From Chaunax sp. Z400 (taxonomy: Eukaryota > Chordata > Actinopteri > Lophiiformes > Chaunacidae), in assembly GCA_037577475.1 (NCBI GenBank), contig CM075189.1:35127818-35191817 (forward strand): a DNA stretch of 64,000 nucleotides, written 5' to 3'. Every line of letters starts with the position of its first letter. Position 1 is the first letter of the stretch. Below, piece by piece: positions 22,401 through 35,734 of this stretch. A model generated the notes under the pieces. The model saw nothing but the letters and a program-made list of their open reading frames with translations. It did not search any database and had not been told where the DNA came from. The position numbers and the translations under genes were made by a program.

Positions 22401-24727
22401 TTCAGTCTGTGTGTTCAGTCTGTGTTCAGTCTGTGTGTTCAGTCTGTGTGTTCAGTCTGTGTTCAGTCTGTGTGTTCAGTCTGTGTTCAGTCTGTGTGTT
22501 CAGTCTGTGTTCAGTCTGTGTGTTCAGTCTGTGTTCAGTCTGTGTGTTCTGTCTGTGTGTTCAGTCTGTGTTCAGTCTGTGTTCAGTCTGTGTGTTCAGT
22601 CTGTGTGTTCAGTCTGTGTTCAGTCTGTGTTCAGTCTGTGTGTTCAGTCTGTGTTCAGTCTGTGTTCAGTCTGTGTGTTCAGTCTGTGTGTTCAGTCTGT
22701 GGGTTCAGTCTGTGTTCAGTCTGTGTTCAGTCTGTGTGTTCAGTCTGTGTGTTCAGTCTGTGTGTTCAGTCTGTGTTCAGTCTGTGTTCAGTCTGTGTGT
22801 TCAGTCTGTGTGTTCAGTCTGTGTGTTCAGTCTGTGTTCAGTCTGTGTTCAGTCTGTGTGTTCAGTCTGTGTGTTCAGTCTGTGTTCAGTCTGTGTGTTC
22901 AGTCTGTGTTCAGTCTGTGTTCAGTCTGTGTTCAGTCTGTGTGTTCAGTCTGTTTGTTCAGTCTGTGTTCAGTCTGTGTGTTCAGTCTGTATTCAGTCTG
23001 TGTTCAGTCTGTGTGTTCAGTCTGTATTCAGTCTGTGTGTTCAGTCTGTATTCAGTCTGTGTTCAGTCTGTGTTCAGTCTGTGTTCAGTCTGTGTGTTCA
23101 GTCTGTCTTCAGTCTGTGTTCAGTCTGTGTTCAGTCTGTGTTCAGTCTGTGTGTTCAGTCTGTCTTCAGTCTGTCTTCAGTCTGTGTTCAGTCTGTGTTC
23201 AGTCTGTCTTCAGTCTGTCTTCAGTCTGTGTTCAGTCTGTGTTCAGTCTGTGTGTTCAGTCTGTGTTCAGTCTGTGTTCAGTCTGTGTGTTCAGTCTGTC
23301 TTCAGTCTGTCTTCAGTCTGTGTTCAGTCTGTGTTCAGTCTGTGTTCAGTCTGTGTGTTCAGTCTGTGTTCAGTCTGTGTTCAGTCTGTGTGTTCAGTCT
23401 GTGTTCAGTCTGTGTTCAGTCTGTGTTCAGTCTGTGTTCAGTCTGTGTGTTCAGTCTGTGTGTTCAGTCTGTGTTCAGTCTGTGTGTTCAGTCTGTGTTC
23501 AGTCTGTGTTCAGTCTGTGTTCAGTCTGTGTTCAGTCTGTGTGTTCAGTCTGTATTCAGTCTGTGTGTTCAGTCTGTGTGTTCAGTCTGTGTTTAGTCTG
23601 TGTGTCCTGTCTGTGTGTTCAGTCTGTGTTCAGTCTGTGTTCAGTCTGTGTGTTCAGTCTGTGTGTTCAGTCTGTGTTCAGTCTGTGTTCAGTCTGTGTG
23701 TTCAGTCTGTGTGTTCAGTCTGTGTGTTCAGTCTGTGTTCACTCTGTGTGTTCAGTCTGTGTTCAGTCTGTGTTCAGTCTGTGTTCAGTCTGTGTTCAGT
23801 CTGTGTGTTCAGTCTGTGTGTTCAGTCTGTGTTCAGTCTGTGTTCAGTCTGTGTGTTCAGTCTGTGTGTTCAGTCTGTGTTCAGTCTGTGTGTTCAGTCT
23901 GTGTTCAGTCTGTGTTCAGTCTGTGTGTTCAGTCTGTTTGTTCAGTCTGTGTTCAGTCTGTGTGTTCAGTCTGTATTCAGTCTGTGTTCAGTCTGTGTGT
24001 TCAGTCTGTATTCAGTCTGTGTGTTCAGTCTGTATTCAGTCTGTGTTCAGTCTGTGTTCAGTCTGTGTTCAGTCTGTGTGTTCAGTCTGTCTTCAGTCTG
24101 TGTTCAGTCTGTGTTCAGTCTGTGTTCAGTCTGTGTGTTCAGTCTGTCTTCAGTCTGTCTTCAGTCTGTGTTCAGTCTGTGTTCAGTCTGTCTTCAGTCT
24201 GTCTTCAGTCTGTCTTCAGTCTGTGTTCAGTCTGTGTTCAGTCTGTGTGTTCAGTCTGTGTGTTCAGTCTGTGTTCAGTCTGTGTTCAGTCTGTGTTCAG
24301 TCTGTGTGTTCAGTCTGTCTTCAGTCTGTCTTCAGTCTGTGTTCAGTCTGTGTTCAGTCTGTGTTCAGTCTGTGTGTTCAGTCTGTGTTCAGTCTGTGTT
24401 CAGTCTGTGTGTTCAGTCTGTGTTCAGTCTGTGTTCAGTCTGTGTGTTCAGTCTGTGTGTTCAGTCTGTGTTCAGTCTGTGTGTTCAGTCTGTGTTCAGT
24501 CTGTGTTCAGTCTGTGTTCAGTCTGTGTTCAGTCTGTTTGTTCAGTCTGTGTGTTCAGTCTGTGTTCAGTCTGTGTGTTCAGTCTGTGTTCAGTCTGTGT
24601 TCAGTCTGTGTGTTCAGTCTGTGTGTTCAGTCTGTGTTCAGTCTGTGTTCAGTCTGTGTTCAGTCTGTGTATTCAGTCTGTGTGTTCAGTCTGTGTGTTC
24701 AGTCTGTGTGTTCAGTCTTTGTTCAGT
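16448..24727 (+). repeat. 8.3-kb minisatellite array 1 of 11/13-bp units (TGTG(TG)TTCAGTC)
   Basis: Units of 11 bp (TGTGTTCAGTC) and 13 bp (TGTGTGTTCAGTC) alternate without fixed order, with variants carrying TGTCTTC, TGTATTC, TGTTTGTTC, TGTGCTC or a CTCTG step. Rare marker variants show higher-order duplication: GCTCAG at 18795 and 22262, and TGTAGTCTG at 18904 and 22371, are both exactly 3467 bp apart. The plus strand almost lacks stop codons in any frame, which creates Cys/Ser/Val frames of up to 2177 codons; these are not genes. The array begins 36 bp upstream of kinase B exon 2, in the position of intron 1. Confidence 0.97.
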
Positions 24728-25414
24728 CTCAGATTATATATTTCTGTATGCCACCATTGTAAGATAGGGTTAAACTCTTGTTTATATAAGTAAGTAAATG
24801 TTTCTCCATATAAAATCTTGCAATACCCTTACATCACTGTTATGTTGTTTGTGGGCCATGATGGAAGATGTTAAGAGATGTTGTGTGTTCATAAAATGCA
24901 CGTCAAATGAACTCATTCCAACTAAATAAAGTCCTTCTCTCTTAAGAAAATGAAAGGAGGATGAAAGGTGAAGAGACTGTCTCCACCTCTACGTTCCAAC
25001 ATCCCCAGAGGTTATAAATTGGGCTGAATTCCTTTGTCTTGGTTTTTTGTGCTTTCCTCTCTATCCGGCCACGACTCTGCAGCTCTTCCACCCTCCCCCC
25101 TCACTCAGGCCCTCTCCTATCCCAGGCCTTGGGTTTTTCTCTCTCTCTCTTTTGTTTAATGTTTATTCTGTTTTAATCGAAGCTCTTGAACCTAATTTAC
25201 CTCATCTTTACAACACTATTTTTATAGTTTATTTTTTAACAAGTCAACTGAGAAACTAAGGTCAATGTGCATGAGAACTTTTGATTTTTAGACATTCGAG
25301 TATTAATTATATTCGACTGATATTAACTGCATAATCAATGGATTATTTCAATGAATATTCCCAATATAAAGTTATGTGGTGTCCTGATTAAATGAGGTAA
25401 TACTGTATATTTCA
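24728..25414. other. Flank shared with 38478-39165; 3' side of kinase C
   Basis: The sequence from AGATTATATATTTCTG onward is shared with 38478-39165 at very high identity. It holds the region downstream of the kinase C stop and, presumably, the promoter side of kinase B. It includes a CT-rich stretch at 25060-25150. I could not find a first exon for kinase B with the right splice phase. Confidence 0.6.
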
Positions 25415-28362
25415 CTATATATAAAACATACCATGGAACTCTTTGAAAGGTGTCCAATTTGCTGACTTGTCCTTTAAGTATTCAAACAACGCTGGGCAGC
25501 TCGTCAGGATGTATTCAGAGTCGTTTGCACTGGAATAAGTATGACAATCAGTTAGTGGATCAATCAATCAATAAAGCAATTAGTCCATCCAACAATATGT
25601 GATGTCCACTTGCAGACACACAGTCACTTACTAGTAATCCCTCGCAAAGTGATAGAGCAGGCGGTCCATTGTGATGAATGGATGCTTCAGAGCTTGACGG
25701 GCAGAGATTCTCTGATTTGCGTCGACACGCAGCAGCTGTTTCAGTAAGTCCACAAAAAGCATCTTGTCCTCATATTCTGTATCATATTCAATTTTATCCA
25801 TCCGGATCTGGAAACAGATTCAGTTCTGTTAGCTCAGTCCCTTCCTACTGTTCCAATTTTAGCAGATACAACAAGAAGTGCTTACATGAACCAGGTCGTC
25901 CAGACAGTTGCACTTGTCAGTGGAGTCATTCTGCTTTCCTGGATTCTAAAGAGACAACATATGTATGAGAGCCAATTTAAAAGAGTTTAAATAAAACAAT
26001 CAATTCAAACAAAGGAGAACATGGTTACTCAATCCTTAGCCTCCATGTAGGACCATCAGCAGCTTCATCTTCCATGAAATAACGCTGGGTATATTTGCCA
26101 GAACGGAGCAGGTGGTCCTCCGGCTGACCCAGCAGCTCAACAATACGCTGTACCTGCAGATAAAAGAGTCACATCATTTGACATTGGGCAGATACTCCCA
26201 ACTTGGCTGTGTGCATTAATCTGAAGTAGTTGACCTACCATCTGATCCTCAGAGGAAGCAGAGAAGAGGTTGTGACCCAGGTAGAGGAAGGCCAGGGTGC
26301 AGCTGACTCCCCACAAATCGATGGCCTCAGTGAAGGGCAGACCAAGAAAAATCTCTGGAGCCCTGAGGAGGGAAGACAAGATCCAAAGATGAGAAATGGG
26401 TGGCAAGCTATGAAGATCAAGACAACAAGGTGGATGTTTAAAATGATATAAGCTGTCTGAGACTAATGGATGTGTGGCAGGATAAAAGTACCTGTACTCA
26501 AGTGTCTGAAGTTCCATTCCAGGCTGGGCATCTGAAGCTTTAATAGCCATGCCAAAGTCTATTAATTTTACGTAGTAGTATGGCACGAATGACTTAGTGA
26601 CATGCACGATATTTCCTGGATGGATATCAGCATGCAGGATATTAACAGCCTTGAGTTCATCCAAAGCCAGAAACAGCTGCAGGAACAAACAAGATGGGAC
26701 AAGTTTGGGATTCAGTTCTAGGGTTCAGGTTCGGGTTTTCATTGATGAGCAGCAGATACAGTACATAGAACAATACATTGGTTCAAAGTAGAAGGGCTCA
26801 CAATAGAATGGAAATGTGCATTTACATGTGCCGTTTATGAAAATTGGTCTTGCATATAACGGTAAACTGTAGTTGCTGTTTGTTCAGTTACACAACAACA
26901 GCATTTTGGCGGACTGAAAATCATTCTTTTGAAAATGCCGTCACTGTGTAAACTGGAAAAACACAACTCCAATGCAAACCCTGATGATATGGCAACACTG
27001 TGCATGGCTATTACATTTCCAGCCTAATAGCCATGCTGACATTCTGGGGTGTTGATTTGAAAGGTTACACAGCAAACTACTGGTCTGGCTTGCATACAAC
27101 ACATTTTCAGCCATTTTTGCAGATCCGTGTACATGATGACAATAAAAGTTTAAAAAAAATCGTGGATCTGCCCCTTTATCCAGGTCCACTCCAAATCGTA
27201 ATGTGTTCTTCCTGCCACACCCCCCCTTCCCACCAAGTTTCATCAAAATCTGTGTAGTTTTTGTGTAATCCTGCTAACAGACAGACAGACAATGTCAGTG
27301 AAAACATCAGCTCCATGTTGGAGGTAATTATACGAACCTGTATTGCAATAGATCTAATGTAACGCAAAGACGCTCCTCCCTCTCCTGTCCACACAATAAG
27401 GTTCTGCTCCAGCTTCTCAAATACGACCCAGGTCCGTCCATCGTGCTCAAACTGCTTAAGGAATTTGACATTGAATTTGCAGAATGGATTCCCGAGAGAA
27501 ATCTCCTCTAACATGGACACCTGGTGAGAAAGAGACACACAGACACATGTGGTTAAAATCAAATAAAGGAATGTAGTGTCTGTCAAAAGAATCAGATGGA
27601 GTCCAAACATCTACCTCTCTCTCTATGTCCTCCTTTTTACAGGTGTCCTTGAAGATCTTCACTGCCACTTCCATTTTTGTTGTCTTATCAAGACACGTGA
27701 ACACATCAGAAAAGCGGCCTTCACCAACCTTCATCAGTAAAACGTCGGTGGAGATGAAGCTGGACAGAAGGACAATGTCAGAGCAATGAACATGCAAATC
27801 AAAACCACTTCTTATCCACTTTCACTGAGAGAATTAGTGTTGTCATCTATCAATCTGAATGACTGTCAATGTGAACATAATGGGGAAAAAATAAAATAAT
27901 AGTTGGAAAAGAGGAAACGTATTTCTTGTAAAGTGTAGCATTACATTAACTGTCACGTTAGAAACCATATTATATCAGAATTGCTCATCCCTCGTATTGA
28001 CATAGTTTCACTTTACTAGCCTGTATACCACAACCGCATAAGAGAATTCCTGAAACTCAGTTACAGCACCCCTATGAAAAAAGTCTGGAGGCTCCCCTGA
28101 TAACTGTGTGCAGGGCTAACATGTAGATGATGAGTTTGACTAAATGGGTGAATGCCTTTTAAAAAATACTGATAAATCATTGCTAAAATCTGTAATGAAG
28201 GACACACAGAGACAATTATTCAAGTAGTAGAAAATGAGCCTGTTACCTTTTAGGGTTTTCACCCTGTGCTTCAGCCACTTTCAGGTAGGTCATCAATTTG
28301 GTCACACAACTGTTGATTTCTTCGTCCATATTGCTGAGCTCATCTGTTGGTGAATAAGACAT
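25415..28362 (-). CDS. HIPK-like kinase C, most complete copy
   Basis: Exons, 5' to 3': 28247-28362 (probable start), 27615-27759, 27338-27520, 26492-26676, 26239-26362, 26029-26153, 25886-25945, 25632-25807, 25415-25529. Motifs in order: glycine loop GEGRFSDV, VAVK, HADIHPGN (Asp and Asn kept, Lys to His), LIDFGMA, APEIFLGLPF, WGVSCTLAFLYLG, LLRVDANQRISARQAL. The exon pattern matches the plus-strand kinase at 56.6 kb nearly one to one, including the 124-nt APE exon. Two oddities: the donor after exon 26029-26153 seems to have shifted, leaving the next exon out of phase, and the last exon is short and lacks the basic/Cys tail of the other kinases. A strong GTATGT lies just before its stop, so an additional exon is possible. 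It may be translated with an altered C-terminus or be decaying. Confidence 0.6.
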
Positions 28363-29978
28363 GGAAAAGTTGATTTTCAAATAAGTAATATACAGTAAGT
28401 ACAACACAAATGTGACAGGGAATTGTTTTCCCCGGGACACCTCAACCTCGGGGGTTAGCTGTGCTCCGGCCAGGTTAATAAATCGGGGCTATTTAGCTTT
28501 CAACCGTGATTCTGTCGCCACGTCAGTCTTTCTCCGTTGTCCGTCTAGCTACACGCAACGCTACGATATTTAGTTGACTAAAACAGTGAGATTTTTGTTG
28601 TGTCTGACACCTGAGTATGAAACCAGTTGTACAGTTTATGGTACCCATGCTATCTCACAGACTTCAGGGTCATTTACTTTCACTGCTGGACCCGTCTTGG
28701 TCTGTGAGGTCAGGTTTCTGCTCCTCTGTCATCTCTGCAGGTTTGTTCATTGACTGGTTGTCTTGGTGTGTGGCTTTGAGATGCACTCCGTTTAAATCAC
28801 TAGTAATCTGACAATGCATGTTTATCAGCCATCAGGATATGAGTTTCATAAGTGCCAGTGTCAGGCTGAAGAGAAATCTTCATCAATACCAGACCTGTAC
28901 ATTAACTTAATGCTGTTTGGCAGCAGAGTATCTATGTCCTTTAAATGAACACATATTTGTTTGACTAATCATTTCTAAGCACCAGGAGAAACTCTGCTGT
29001 TTGAGGGTGAAAAGGAACGCTTGATTCCCTCCACCTTTTCCTTTTGGAGAGTGACTTCTTTGTTGTTGCTGGTCGAATGATTGGCCATTCATTCCTACAT
29101 GGGGGGCCATGCCTTGGTGGACTGAGCCCAGTAATCTTGCATGTGCTGTTTGGTGGATCCCCAGAAGAAGCCCCAATAGATCTCAATTAAATCAACAATT
29201 GATCAACAATTAAAGTGATCTGAATCTGAAATATCTTATGTCTATTCAGCAATTCAATGTAAGACAATTCTTCGATCACATCACACAAGGAATTCTAAAG
29301 TATTATTGAACGCAAACTTGAATAAGTCCTTTAAAAACTTAATTATATTGATAGATGTCACTTAGAGTGTTCTTTGAATTTGTGATGAAATGCCACGTGA
29401 CGGTGCAAATTAAGGGTCTTATCTACTTTTCAATAACAGCTGGATGGTACAGCGGATTTATCACCTGAAGAAAAGCACAACGTTAGAGAGCTGGCACTGT
29501 CCTGGGATCTGCCTCCAGTCACATCTGAGAACAGGACATGGCTGCTTGGCAAACTGCTTTTCCATGCTGTGAGTATTTTGTTCTTAGGTTATTAAATCAA
29601 ACCAACTAATCTGAGTCTGAGTTATGGTGAAGGACTAGATTTTGGCTTTTACCCCTAGATATACACAGGTGGATCTTGATGGGCTTTTGAAGATACCCAT
29701 TAGTTAAACAGCCATGAGTTCAGGACAAAGCTGATTGGTGGGCAATCAAAAATAAAATAACAAACAAATCAAGCTTCAGGTGTTCACACTAACTTACCTA
29801 TCATTAAAGTAAAGCAATCTTTTCTAAAAGAAAAACAGGAGAAAAGATGAGCCAACAAAAAGAGCTTCCCACCCCTACAGAACTGGACTGCTGGAAAAAA
29901 CAATTATTTACAATATTTACAAAAAGCAAAGTTTACAAGACATCAGGTCTAAGTCACGAGTTAACACATGGCCACAGG

Positions 29979-29983
<5 letters not shown>
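27579..29983. repeat. Segmental duplication block A, copy 2
   Basis: This is the second copy of block A, in the same orientation as copies 1 and 3, with few differences: for example TAGTAG for TAGCAG near 28227, a four-base shorter stretch near 29587, and scattered substitutions. It is continuous on its left with the complete kinase C. Confidence 0.9.
28617..29568 (+). CDS. Gene U, two 5' coding exons (copy 2)
   Basis: Exons 28617-28703 and 29440-29568 are in phase 0 and give the same 72 residues as copy 1, with the same splice sites. The function is not recognised. As in copy 1, no further exon is apparent before the CA repeat at 29984. Confidence 0.4.
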
Positions 29984-32740
<2,757 letters not shown>

Positions 32741-33304
32741 TCAGACTGTGCTGCCATGCTCTTAATTAAAACATTATCTGTGTACTGTGCCATGTTGAAT
32801 CACATACATTTACAGACAAAATATTTTATTGAGTAGTTTTATTAATAGTTCTGTATTAAAAATGTGTTGAATGACTGGTGTTGAGGGGTAAAAGTGTTTT
32901 ATGAGAGCAATAGTTAGTATTCTTCATAATTGTGGGTGAAATCTCTTGACCAGATGGAGCCTGGGCCTGTATCAAGGCTGAGTCTTTGGCAGCAGACTAG
33001 GACCCTTTGCTGTGAGTCCTGCCCTCTCTCGTTGCCACGTTTCCACGTTTTTTGCTTGAGAGAGATTCTAAGTATTGCGTACTCTTGGATTAGACTCTGA
33101 GAACAGAGCATTATGCATACAAAGCATGCGGAGCCTTAAAAGGACTAGGGTTGAAAAACAGCAGACATTTACAGAACAATGTTACACAGGCTGAATGTCA
33201 TTTATTGAACTTTAAAATGCCATGTTATCAACTTTGGAAGCTCTTGCCCCAAGTCATTAATTACACATTTGCTTTAGTCAATCTGATTATATCTGACAAT
33301 ATAA

Positions 33305-35699
33305 TTAGTCCTCCACATCGGGATGCAAGCAGCAGCAAAGGTAATTCTTGACTCTGGAGATCCTCTTCAGCAATTTCCTGAGGCCTCCAGACGAGGCTGA
33401 GACGTCTGGAGTGAAGTCTGTTGGTTTAGCTCCTCCAGAAGACCTGACAGTTAAATCTTCATCATTGAAGCATTGGGGTAGTCCTCCACCAGATAAACAG
33501 ACTTCTGAATTGTCTTGATCTGAGACGGGAGGTATTTCTCCATTAGAAGGACAGACATCTGGATCGTTTTCATCTGGGACTGTTGGTATTTTTCCGTCAG
33601 ACTTCTTGACTCGACGAAAGAATCTCTGAATCCTCTGCAGCAATTTCCTGAGGCCACCAGACGAGGCTGAGACATCAGAAGTGACGTTTGTCGGTTTAGC
33701 TCCTTCAGAAGATCTGGCAGTAATTAAATCTTCATCATTGAAGCATTGATGTAGTCCTCCACCAGATACGCAGACTTCTGGGTTGTTTTTATCTGGGACG
33801 GTAGGTATTTTTACGTCAGACTTCTTGACTCTACAAAAGAATCTGTGAATCCTTTGCAGCAATTTTCTGGGGCCAGAGGACTTTTGGTCTGGTGGGAAAC
33901 CTGAGGAGCCCTTCACTGTGTCTGTTGAAAACACTGGGCACTCATTCATGATAGCTTGGGAGGCTTCCAGACTGGAATAAGTGTGACAATCAGTTAGTCA
34001 ACCAATCAATCAATCGATAAAACCATTAATCCATTCAAAGTAAAGTCCACTAGCAGACACACAGTCACTTACTAATCATTGGTCTCAAAGCGATTGATCA
34101 GGTGGTCCATTGTGATGAATGGATGCTGCAGAGCTTGACAGTGAGAGATTCTCTGATTCTCGTCGAAATGCATCATCTGTTTCAGTAGGTCTGCAAAAGC
34201 AATCCTGTCCTCACGTTCTTCAATGGCCATCAGGTCCTCAGGTTCAGCATCCCTTTCTGTTGAATTCACCTGGAAACAGATTCAGTTTCAATTAATCCAG
34301 CCCCTTCCTTTCAGAGACAGGTAATTATTAACAAGTGCTGTTTCAAACGGATACAACAGAAAGTGCTTACATGATCCAGGTCCTCAGATTGAGCATCACT
34401 GTCTCTTGAATTCACCTGGAAACAGATACAGATAAATTAGTCCAGTCCCTTCCTCTCAGACAGATAATTATTAACTAGTGCTGTTTCAAACGGATACAAC
34501 AGAAAGTGCTTACATGAACCAGGTCCTCAGATTCAGCATCACGGTCTGTTGAATTCATCTGGAAACAGATACAGATAAATTAGTCCAGCCCCTTCCTTTC
34601 AGAGACAGGTAATTATTAACAAGTGCTGTTTCAAACGGATACAACAGAAAGTGCTTACATGAACCACGTCTTCCAGACAGCTGGGCTGGTCAGTGGAGTT
34701 ATTCTCTGACGATTGGGAAATAGTTTCCACTTGGCTGTGTACACTTTCACTTTCCTCGCTTTCACTTTCATTTTCCCGTACCCATTCCTCACTTTCACTT
34801 TCCTCATGTAGGCCTAGTTTATAGTCAATATCAAAAATATCAGCACGAACAACTTCTTCCAGGTAGAGGAAGGCTAGGACGCAGCCGACTTTTGACATAT
34901 CAGTGGTCGTATAGACGGGCCTACGGACGTACTCATGGTTGACCGAAGGCTCGGCCTCATCCACGACCTCATCCATAGCCTCATCCATGGCCTCATCCAC
35001 AGCCTCATCCACGACCTCATCCACAGCCTCATCCACGGTGTCATGCACAGCCTCATCCACAGCCTCATCTAAGTCCTTCTTATCTTTAGAGGCCGAGCCA
35101 AAGTCTATTAATTTTACCCCGTGGGGCTGGTTCTGCTTGTCGACAAACATGATATTTCCCTCATGGATGTTATAATGTCGGATATTTATAGCCTTGAGTT
35201 CACCCAAAGCCAGGAACAGCTGCAGGAACAAACAAGACGGGACAAGTTTGGGATTCAGTTTTCCATTTGCTGATGTTTAGGATTAGGGTTAGAGTTTGAG
35301 TCTTCATTGATGAGTAGCAGATACAGCACATAGAGTAATACATTGGTTCCATATTAAAATTACACAAACCTGCTTTGCAATAGGCCTAATAGAACGCAGA
35401 GTCAATTTCCCATGGTTGTATACATCATTGAGGATGCTCCTGTCCAGCATCTCAAATATGAGACAGGTCCGTCCACGGTACTCACACAGGTCTAAGAACT
35501 TGATTATGTAATTGCTGTCATCTTATTGTCATTATTCAATTTGGGGATCTTCACTGCCACTTCCTCTTTTCTTGTGTTGTTTTGGCACATGACCACATAA
35601 TTATAGAAGCCTCGACCAAGCTTCTTCAGGACAGTGTAGCTAGAAGAGCTGCCGTGCAATATAATTCTACCTTCCTGGTCCAAATATGTCGATAAAACT
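33305..35699 (-). pseudogene. HIPK-like kinase B', frameshifted copy
   Basis: This copy aligns with kinase B along its length; the tail exon 33305-33971, C-lobe exon 34073-34269, microexons near 34371-34560 and fused catalytic exon 34659-35219 keep their frames and splice sites. The 5' part is broken: relative to B, about 170 bp (B positions 16035-16204) are deleted, removing intron 1 of the kinase core and parts of both flanking exons. The joined exon then reads out of frame and meets a stop a few codons later. The glycine loop also changes from GEG to GRG. The catalytic loop reads HYNIHEGN: the Asp is lost (Asp to Asn) as well as the Lys. A DEAV-type repeat has expanded in the activation segment. 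The gene order matches B, so this is a dead duplicate. Confidence 0.75.
34951..35075 (-). repeat. 12-bp coding repeat (GCCTCATCCACN) in kinase B'
   Basis: About ten tandem copies of a 12-bp unit encode Asp-Glu-Ala-Val/Met repeats immediately after the DFG motif of B'. Kinase B has only about two such units plus unrelated sequence. The expansion therefore occurred after the B/B' duplication. Confidence 0.9.
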
Positions 35700-35734
35700 G
35701 TGAGGAAAAAAGTCAACATGGAGATGAAAAATGT

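Noticed and set aside
16448..24727. CRISPR-like array
   Set aside because: Units are 11-13 bp with no unique spacers, and the genome is a vertebrate's. It is a minisatellite.
16447..24793. Plus-strand open frames of up to 2177 codons rich in Cys, Ser, Val
   Set aside because: They are translations of the 11/13-bp minisatellite, which has almost no stop codon on this strand in any frame. There is no start context, splice structure or non-repetitive protein sequence.
24830..24915. Possible first exon of kinase B (ATG at 24915 on the minus strand, donor GTAAGG)
   Set aside because: It has an open frame and a fair donor but ends in phase 0, whereas kinase B exon 2 needs phase 1, and there is no similarity to the first exon of the plus-strand kinase.
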